Below, in pieces: positions 55,943 through 64,000 of a stretch of 64,000 nucleotides of DNA (within the stretch, counting starts at the first letter, position 1; each line of letters begins with the position of its first letter). Both the position numbers and the translations under genes were made by a program. Below the pieces are notes generated by a model. That model had not been told where the DNA came from, did no database searches, and saw only the letters and a list, made by a program, of their open reading frames with translations. The stretch comes from Carya illinoinensis (Eukaryota; Streptophyta; Magnoliopsida; Fagales; Juglandaceae): contig NC_056767.1 in the NCBI RefSeq assembly GCF_018687715.1, forward strand, positions 2,294,001 through 2,358,000, given 5' to 3'.

Positions 55943-56170
55943 TAATGATAGTCTTACCACTCTTTTACCACTTTTTTTAATTTTTTAATTTTTTTAAAAA
56001 TTTTTCTTTTACTTAATGATTAAGCAAGTGACTATCACTAAAATTATATATTTTTAAAATTTTTTCTAAATGACTAAGGATATTAAAAAAATACTTAAAA
56101 GAAAATGATAAAAAATTAAATACACTATAAGTGGTAAAATAGTGGTAAAAGAGTGGTAAGTGTATCATTA
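55943..56170. mobile_element. MITE with inverted terminal repeats
   Basis: 228 bp, starting TAATGATAGTCTTACCACTC and ending with the reverse complement of TAATGATACACTTACCACTC. CTTTTACCAC is also shared between the arms. AT-rich, non-coding. Same family as 3377-3607, which is more decayed. It sits about 185 bp upstream of the SPT5 start codon, so it lies in the promoter region. Confidence 0.85.
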
Positions 56171-56679
56171 CCCTGTATTTATAAGTTTGAGAGAAATTAT
56201 ATTGAGTTTTATGTTTATTTAATGATGAAGTAATTCAAATGGAAATTTAAAAATTTAAAATTAAAATTTATTTTATGTTTGATGATATTAGGGAAAAAAA
56301 TCTAAAAATATGTTGTTAGAAAATTTTAAAAATAAAAAATAAAATTTATTAAATAAAAACTAAAATTTATTTTATGTTTGATGATATTCAGATAAAAAAT
56401 CTAAAAATATATTGTTACATAAATTATAATATATTTTAATAACCATCCATTGTATTATCATAAAGTTTTCTAAGACTCCGTTTGGATACTAAGGTACTCT
56501 CAATACTTTTCATTACTATTCATTACTTTATTGTTACTTTTCACTAATTTTTACTACTATCCATTACTTTTTACCTACTATTTATTACTTTATTATTACT
56601 TTTTACCTACTTTTTATTACTATTCATAACTCTTCTCGATATTTCTCAACTTTCAAACTCACTATTAATGCACATCTAC
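56171..56679. other. Intergenic AT-rich stretch with short tandem phrases
   Basis: 56475-56640 has repeats built on ATTACTATTCATTACTTTAT and TACTTTTTACCTAC, starting with TCCGTTTGGATAC, a common plant repeat opening. No gene seen. Confidence 0.5.
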
Positions 56680-56870
56680 CAAGAATCGAGACGTCTAATC
56701 TTTAAAGAGTCTAAAAATGTGCTTCATTCATTCATTCATATGTAAAACTGTTTACAGAGTTGCCTTATATACAAAGCCATACTTGACTCTAATTGGCTAA
56801 TACATTAATAGAAATGAAGTATATATATATGTGTAAAAACATAAAATACATAGATTCATAAGTCTTAATA
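56680..56870 (-). repeat. 3' LTR of copia element 3
   Basis: About 190 bp, from TATTAAGACTTATGAATC (56870) down to GACGTCTCGATTCTTGG. It keeps the uninterrupted sequence GTGTAAAAACATAAAATACA, which shows the empty insertion site for hAT element 3. Confidence 0.75.
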
Positions 56871-57059
56871 CTCCCTCTTAAGATAGACTATATATGTTAA
56901 CTAGTCACATCTTGCCAATAAGGTGATTAAACTGATACAAACCAAGTGATTTAATCAAAACATCTGCTATCTAATGACTAGATGATACATGGAAGAGCTT
57001 AATGATTTCAGCTTACAACTTTTCTCTTACAATGTGACAATCCAACTCTATATGTTTTG

Positions 57060-58400
57060 TTCTTTCATAATATACTAGATTTGAAGAAATATGAATAACA
57101 GCTTAACTATCACAGTACATTAAAAACAGGTTGAGAATGCATAGTGTTAAAATCTTCCAACAAGTTTTTCAATCAAACTATTTCACAAATAACTGCTACC
57201 ATTGCTCTATACTCTGCTTCGTAGAAGATTTAGAGATAGTCTGTTGCATTTTTTTACTTCTAACTAACAAGATTATCACCCAAGAAAATAGTATACCTAG
57301 TCACATATCTTCTGGTATCAGGGTATGCTGCCCTGAATCTATGTAGATTTTCAGCTACAAATTAGTTGAAGAAGAGGATAAAAACAAGCCTAAACCAATA
57401 GAACTCTTAATGTATTGAACCACCCTATGAGCTGTCGCCATATGTGGTTTTCTACACTTGTGCATGAATTGACTTAGCCTTTGAACTAAAAAAGTAGTGT
57501 CTGGTCGTGTAGTAGTCAGGTATATCAACCTTCAATATTGAGAAGGATCTGTTAGTTCATCACCACTACCTACACTTAAAACTAGATTATGTTCCATTTG
57601 GGAACATGTTGGTTTACACCTAAGCAATCCACAGTCTTCTATTATTTCTAAGGAATATTTTCTTTGATATAGGTGGATCCCCTTTTAGGGTCTTGCAGCC
57701 TCTAGTCCCAAAAAATACTTCAAAGGCCCTAAGTCCTTTAGCTTAAAACGAGTATTAAGATCAGCTTTCAAAGACTGAACAGCTCGAATATTATTACTTG
57801 CAATTAGTATATCATCAACATATATTAGTAAGATGATAATTGAAGAACACTCTTGTTTGCTGAAAATAAAGTAGTCTGACTTGGATTAAGTGAAACCATT
57901 GTCCAATAGGGTTGAGGGAAATTTTGCAAATCATTGTTTTGAGGCTTGTTTTAAGCCATACAAAGACTTCTTCAGTTTGCAAATTAGATTCATCTCCCCC
58001 TTGCTATCAAATCTAGGTGGAAGAGACATATAAACTTCTTCTTGCAAATCATCATTCAAGAATGCATTATTCACATCCATTTGAATAATGTGCTAGTTAT
58101 TAACAGCAGCTATAGAAAGGAAAAAAAAAAAGTCTAACAGTGATAGTTTTGGCCATGGCATTGAATGTATAATAGTAATCAAATCCTACCAACTGAGTGT
58201 AACATTTGGCAACCAACCTAGCTTTGCACCTTTTCACACTACCATCAGCTTTAAGCTTTAGCTTAAAGACCCACTTACAACCACTGGATGTTTACCAACA
58301 GGTAGAGAAACCAAGTCCCATGTACCATTCTCTTCCAAAGCTAAAATTTTTTACTACATTGTAGCTTTCCTCCACTCAGGATATAAAATGGCTTGAGAAT
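57060..58400 (-). pseudogene. copia RT and RNase H remnants (element 3)
   Basis: The RT catalytic box reads IYVDDILI at about 57830-57800, followed by NTRFKLKDLGPLKYFLG; RNase H traces follow down to about 57060. Frequent stops and frameshifts; no frame longer than about 70 residues. Confidence 0.75.
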
Positions 58401-58573
58401 ATATCTTGGGTTCAAGCAAAATTTAAGGTAGTAAGAACAAATGATTTGTAAGTAGAAGATAATCTGTCATAGGTTAGAAAATTGCTGAGAGGGTAGGGAG
58501 TACTCGAGGAACCAACAACTTGTGGATCATTTGAATGAGTTGAGTGCAAGCTAGCCTGCTAACACTGATAAGA

Positions 58574-59439
58574 TTAGAGATAGGTAGGAGGATGAGTGGA
58601 TCGAGTTGATCTCCTAGGAGGATCAACTGGAGAAAGGAATAGGAGAGTTAGAAACATTTTCTGAAACTGAGGTAGGTGGAAAAAGAGATAAATTTGAGTT
58701 TGGAGCATGAAATGAATGGAACAATTAGGAGAATTGTTCTCAAATTTTAAAAAAGATGGATAGGAAGTAGAGAAAGGTGTTGAGGAAGAAGTATTAAAAG
58801 GAAAGACTTTTTTATGGAATACTACATCTCTAGAAATGTAATAAGTCTGAGTTTCTAGGTTTAAAAGTTTATAACCCTTAACACCAAAGGGATATCCTAG
58901 AAAAACAGATTTTATAGCTCTTGGTGAAAATTTTGATCGATTATGAAAAAGTATCGAGCCAAAACATAAGCAGCCAAACACTTTTAGATGTGAAAAAGTG
59001 GGTGTTTTATGATACAAGAGCTCAAATGGACTCTTATTTAGAATAAGAAGGGTTGGGGTTCTATTGATAAGATAGACAGCTATAAGAACACTATCACCCT
59101 AGTAGGAAATAGGTAGTTTAGCATGAAATAGAAGAGACATTGCCACATTGAGAATGCGTTGACATTTTCTTTCCACAACATAATTTTGTTGTGGAGTAGC
59201 AACTCAAGTCAATTGGTGAAGTACACCTCTAGAAGCAAAGAAGTCTTTTAAAGCAAACTCAGGTCCATTATTTGACCTAAGTGCTTTAATTTTGACCGAA
59301 AATTGTGTTTCGATGTGAATGAAAAAAGATTACAAGAAGCCTCAGATTTTGATTTCATGAGATATAGCCACGTAGCTCTAGAATAATCATCAACAATGGA
59401 AAGAAAGTATCTAAAGCCATCATTAGTAGGAGTGGTCAT
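58574..59439 (-). pseudogene. copia integrase remnants (element 3)
   Basis: The stretch 59439-59248 encodes DGFRYFLSIVDDYSRATWLY (core with VDD). The stretch 59017-58574 encodes [40 protein letters not shown] and [16 protein letters not shown], the copia integrase C-terminal end. Separated by stops. Confidence 0.85.
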
Positions 59440-60059
59440 GGGTCCCTAAATATCACAATGCACCAAACTAAATGAAGCATCACATTTATTATTGCCAACA
59501 AGAAATGGCAAACGTTTTTGTTTAGCAATGGGACATGTAGTACATGAATCAAAACTTGAAGACAAACAATGAATGCACTTATGCAAAAGTTATATCCCAG
59601 AGGAAGAAGGATGTCCTAGCTTAAAGTGCAACAAGGCTACATTAGACTAAATAGAAAAACAATGAGAAACATTAGGAGATTTAGAAGTAATCAACTTGTA
59701 CAAACCACCTTGCAACTCACCCATCCCAATCATCTTCCAAGTTGCTAGGTCTTGTAGAAAACACTTGTCAGCATTAACAATTAAACAACAATTGATAGTG
59801 TGAGTTAATTTGCTAACTGAATAAGGTTGAAAGAGAAGGTAGGTACACATAGAACATTGGTTAAGGTTAGAGTAGAGCTTAAAACGATATCACCAATATT
59901 TGTAACTTTTGCTTAAGAATCATTAGGCAATTGGACAGAGGTGGAAACAAGATGAGGGATGCTGATATAAAGAGTGAGAGAGCAGACCATGTGATCTGAA
60001 GCCCCACTATTGATTATCCAAGTACACAGAGGAACTAAAATGTCAGCAACACAAAATGT

Positions 60060-61031
60060 TTTAGGTTAACCTGAGAAATTGGGAACCAAGGCCATGTTGT
60101 TAGAGGATGTTAGAGCAGCGGATTGAGTTGGTTTCAGCAGAGCAAGTAAGTGTTGATATTGATCTATAGTCAAGGGCATATTGGATGGAGAATCAGCAAG
60201 CACAGCAGAGTGCTGAGTTACATTAGTAGAAGTTGAAGCCTTGGATTTATCCCAAAACTTGTAATTGTGAGGATAGCCATGAAGTTTAAAACACTTATCA
60301 ACTGTGTGTTCAGCAAGACCACAATGGCTACAAAGAAGCTTACTACATGGATTACCCCTAGAGATCTTAATGGAAGAGTCTCCTTTAGTAGATAGGGCTA
60401 CATATTCAACATAGGCAAAAGAAATGCCTCAATTGCTAACAAGCATTTGTCTCTCTTCTTGGATAACAAGAGAGAATGCTTTGTTAATTGGAGGTAAAAG
60501 ATCCATCATCAAAATCTGACCCCTTACATTATCAAAGGCATCAGTAAGTCCCATAAGGAACTTCATAACATAGTTTTGATGGTGATAGGCAGCAAAAGTT
60601 TTGGTGGAATTACATTTGCAACCTTTACAATAACAGACATGTAAGGGTTGGTAATTCAAGAGTTCATCACACTAATAGACAAGTAATAGTTGTTAGTTCA
60701 AGAGTTCATCCCATAGAACCTTCAAATCTGTAAAATACATACTAACATCATGTTGTTCTTGACGTAGATCGAAAATTGCAGTTGGTAATTTGAAGATTTA
60801 AGAACCGTTACCTTGTGAAAACTTCTCCTTCAACTCAAGCTACATTATATGAGAAGAATCAACATATATCACATTTTGAGCAATCTTTGGAGAAAAAGAG
60901 TTAAGTAGCCACGAAAGTACAATTATATCACATTTACTCCATGGAGAAAATAGAAAATTATCCTCTATTGGAGTAGGTAAGGAGCCATCGATAAAGCCAA
61001 GCTTGCTGCATGCCTTTAGTGAAAGAAACAT
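60060..61031 (-). pseudogene. copia gag remnants (element 3)
   Basis: The gag N-terminal half is at 61031-60840 (LKACSKLGFIDGSLPTPI), the middle part at 60659-60429 (KFLMGLTDAFDNVRGQILMM), and the zinc knuckle with its KCFKLHGYPHNYKFWDKSK tail at about 60330-60240. The start and several joints are broken. Confidence 0.8.
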
Positions 61032-61229
61032 CGAACACTACTAGGAATGATAATTGTTGTTGCTCAATTTCTCACTAACGAGAAGAATACCAGGATGATC
61101 GGCATTCGCGAGAAAATAAAGACTACGTGGATCAGATTCAACAACAGAAAGAAGAGGAGAAGAATCAACCATGAGCAAAAACAATTGAGCAGAAATTAGA
61201 GGAAAGACCTAATTTCTTCTGATGCCATA

Positions 61230-61390
61230 TCAAAAATCAAGACCTCTAATTTTCAGAGTGTAAAAATATACTTCATTCATTCATTAGTATGTAAAACTGT
61301 ATATAAAGTTGCTTTATATACAAAGCCATACTTGACTCTAATTGGCTAATGCATTAATAGAAAGGAAGTATATACACTTGTGTAAAAACT
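61230..61390 (-). repeat. 5' LTR (inner part) of copia element 3
   Basis: Matches 56690-56850 until GTGTAAAAAC at 61390, where hAT element 3 begins. The missing outer 20-40 bp should lie beyond the right end of that hAT element, outside the window. Confidence 0.75.
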
Positions 61391-64000
61391 AGGGGTGCTA
61401 CCCGCACCATACAATGCGCGGGTAGACCCCCTCCCCCCCTCGGCCCCTGCCCTCGCATGGGGCGGATGGGGAAATTTTTTCCTGTCCCCTGCCCCTGGTG
61501 TGCGGGGGCCGGGTACCCCGTCTCGGATGACAGGGTACAGTGTGGGGGGGGCAATCCGTCCGCCCCCCCGCACCCCTTTCTGGGCCCAGAAGTAATTTTT
61601 GGACCATTTTAGGCCCAGAAACCTCAGCAATGGGTCAAAAATGGCCCACAATGTTGTATTTTTGGCCCAAAAAAAGCTTGTAGGTCATTTTCATTTTTCA
61701 GCTCATAAAATTATAAGTAAAAAGAAAAAAAAAATTAAAAACCAGATTAAAAAAATGTTATGAATGGTAATTGATTTTATAGTTAATAAAAGTTACTAGT
61801 CTAAGAGTCTAATACGTAATAAACTAATAATAATAACTAAGCTATTACAAAATTGAAAGGCTAAACAATTACAAAATTACAAACATAAAAGTATCCAAGG
61901 AACATTGTATCAACATTACAATCATTGAATACAAAATATGAACAAATAATTAAAAATTGAATATTCTAAAAAGGCTTATCAGCTGTGGCTTGTCTTTGAG
62001 TCAAGGGGTGTGACAATGGGCGGCCTGGGCTTGAGCACATTTTTATGTTGCAGAGGTGCAGAGGTGCTAGACGTCTCATGTGTTATTACAAAAATTAATA
62101 TTAAAATTAATAACGGTGAAATGGAAATGAATATAAATAAATTAAAATAAAAAAATAAAAAACAATTACCAGGTGGTCTAAATCCAAACTGATCACCACC
62201 CTCATCGGTCTCCTTAAAATCTAAAATATCCAGAACATGAATATCATTTCCTATCGTCCAACTCTGTGTGCATATCAATGCCTCTACAGTTGTAGGAGAT
62301 AATGAACTACGGAAAGAATCCAATATACGACCTCCGATACTAAAAGCTGATTATGAGGCAACGGTGCTAATAGGGATGGCTAAAATACAGCGGGCAATTT
62401 CAGAAATGATGGGATATTTCTTTGAGGCATTCTTCCACCATCCTAATATATCGAAATTATCATAATCATCTTGGACCATATCCGCTGACAAATAATTGTC
62501 TAACTCAGAAACGACCTCCGTAGATTGATGGACTAGTGTGGGATTCTGTGCGAGGGTTTTAGTCTACGGCATTTTGCGCTTCTTTGTAGGAGGCCTGGTC
62601 ACGGTTTCTGTAGAAGGCGTTGGAGTCGGTGTATGTGTCTTCGATGTAGTACCACCCTTAATTGCATTAAACTCATCATATAATTTTTTCAGGGTATCTC
62701 GGGCCAATTCACCAAAAAATTCAGTCCATACTTGATCGTGAACAAGTCCCAACCCATATAACAAGCCTGAAACTTTCAGACGGAGATCAAGAATAACAAC
62801 CACATATAAAAAAATATTCATTCTAGTCAAATCTCCTCAATACTTGTCATATTTTAGCATCATGGTCACTGTCATCTCCCTCATCCTTTCATTGGAACCC
62901 CTACGCATATCTTCTAATTCTTCTTTTACCCTATATACTTTTTGACAAAATCCATGGGATGTAGGGTACAAAAAACCAGATATATTCAATGTGACATTAT
63001 AAAATAATCCAAGAAAATCAACGAAAGTAGAAACTACCACCCAATCATCATCATTAGGCTTTCGTGATCACTGTGCTCATCAAAGTATTTGACATATTGG
63101 ATGTCTTCATCACCCAATAATTGAAAGGATGCCTTATATTCTTGGGCCGCCTCCAACATAAAGAAAGTTGAGTTACATCTGGTAGAAACATTAGTACAAA
63201 GACCCTTTTTCGATGTTATGCCCATAGTCTTTGCAGCAACTTTGAATTTCTCCAATCTAGAAGGAGAAGACCTTACCCATTTCACAACCATCCTAACTTG
63301 TGCAACCGAGTCATCAACATCTTTCAACCCCTTAATCACAATTAAATTCAAAATATGTACAGCACATCTAACACACAAATATTCACAACCTAAGAATGTC
63401 TTATTTGCATCTTTAAGATAATTTTTTAGATATCTCAATGCGACATCATTAGACCACACATTATCAACTGACACAGATAAAATATTTTTCAACCCTCACT
63501 CCTTTATTGTGGCCTCCAAGGCCTTCCCAATCGTCTCACCCTTATGATCAGTTATTTGACAAAATTTAATAATCTTTTTGTGCAGAACCCAATCAGCATC
63601 AACAAAATGCATAGTCAACGACATGTAATTCATATTTTGGATAGAAGTCCAAGTATCGGTAATGAGGTAAACTACCAAACCCGCCAATTGGCATCTCAAA
63701 ACATCTTTATCACGGATGTACATCTTCTTAATATCCTTTGCTACTGTGTGACGAGAAGGAAGTACAAATTTCGGTTCCAACTCTTAAACAAATTCTTGGA
63801 ACCATTTACCCTCCACAAACTGAAAAGGCAGCTCGTCCATGACAATCATACGAGCTAACTTTCTTCTACACTCATCGGGGTTATACTTCATATACCCCTT
63901 CAATGTTGGCCCCCCGGCCCCACTACTCCCATCCACCATTTTAAAATCTAGTCTAGATTGACCCTTCTATACTAAGGATTTTAAAATTGGACTCTTCTTG
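61391..64000 (-). mobile_element. hAT element 3 (partial, runs off the window)
   Basis: Begins TAGGGGTGCTACCCGCACC. This matches the hAT terminus type TAGGGGTG of element 2. The subterminal zone (61391-61600) is unusually G+C-rich, with inverted phrases (CCGCACC/GGTGCGG-like and CCGGGTACCCCG). A broken transposase reads leftward from beyond about 63960. The likely 8-bp duplication is GTAAAAAC (61383-61390); its partner lies outside the window. Confidence 0.8.
62170..63960 (-). pseudogene. hAT transposase of element 3 (multiple stops)
   Basis: Recognisable in order on the minus strand: RRKLARMIVMDELPFQFVEG (about 63870-63810); LPSRHTVAKDIKKMYIRDK and LITDTWTSIQNMNYMSLTMH (63780-63496); ILSVSVDNVWSNDVALRYL and VRCAVHILNLIVIKGLKDVD (63492-63034); a middle part with MLKYDKYWG (63040-62837); and the C-terminal dimerisation region (about 62480-62240), where the conserved Glu of ASES is now a TAA stop (62351-62353), before SFRSSLSPTTVEALICTQSW. 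At least five stops or frameshifts. The BED finger would lie outside the window. Confidence 0.88.

Larger units (their letters stand above)
56680..61390 (-). mobile_element. Ty1/copia element 3 (decayed)
   Basis: Minus-strand copia bounded by matching LTR sequences: 3' LTR at 56680-56870 and most of the 5' LTR at 61230-61390. Both include GCCATACTTGACTCTAATTG and TTCATTCATTCAT. A polypurine tract (CTTAAGAGGGAG) precedes the 3' LTR, and GGCATCAGAAG next to the 5' LTR resembles the initiator-methionine tRNA primer site. Gag, protease, integrase, RT and RNase H remnants occur in order with many stops. The outer part of the 5' LTR is displaced by hAT element 3. Confidence 0.85.

Overview
This is nuclear DNA from a flowering plant, most likely a woody eudicot. 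The evidence is intron-containing genes with typical plant GT-AG splice sites, a plastid acyl-ACP desaturase, a PIN auxin carrier, a plant SPT5, and dense plant retrotransposons. I cannot name the species from sequence alone.

Three host loci stand out. (1) A stearoyl-ACP-desaturase-type gene occurs twice: the 3' part of one copy opens the window (1-934, +) and a complete two-exon copy lies at 29666-31639 (+). (2) A complete seven-exon PIN6-type gene lies at 33832-38979 (-), tail-to-tail with the complete desaturase; a broken copy of its last three exons lies behind the first desaturase (2482-3357, -). (3) A complete 22-exon SPT5 gene lies at 47823-55758 (-). The two desaturase/PIN6-tail blocks (1-3374 and 30166-34711) are a segmental duplication whose inner breakpoint can be placed at 3374/34711.

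The 26 kb between the two blocks is nested transposons. A Ty1/copia element on the minus strand (3780-18412 in pieces) is split by a long-terminal-inverted-repeat, Mutator-like element (6631-10986) and by an apparently intact hAT transposon (11940-17643) with a perfect 8-bp target duplication and an open, once-spliced transposase. A decayed hAT relative (18413-23156) lies next to it. Then come rearranged pieces of a second copia family (23157-29276), which contain an unexplained coiled-coil reading frame on the opposite strand with its own TATA-like box.

Upstream of PIN6 lies a young full-length L1-type LINE (40429-46479) with a 14-bp target duplication, a 36-nt poly(A) tail and a 4-nt ORF1/ORF2 overlap. 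Downstream of SPT5's 5' end are a MITE, a decayed third copia element (56680-61390) and a third hAT element (61391 to beyond the window) inserted into that copia's LTR.

The most biologically pointed observation is that the complete desaturase has tryptophan where the castor delta-9 18:0-ACP enzyme has Leu118. This substitution is known to favour 16:0-ACP, so the locus may make omega-7 fatty acid precursors. The window contains no bacterial-type operon, CRISPR array or rRNA gene, and I saw no tRNA gene.
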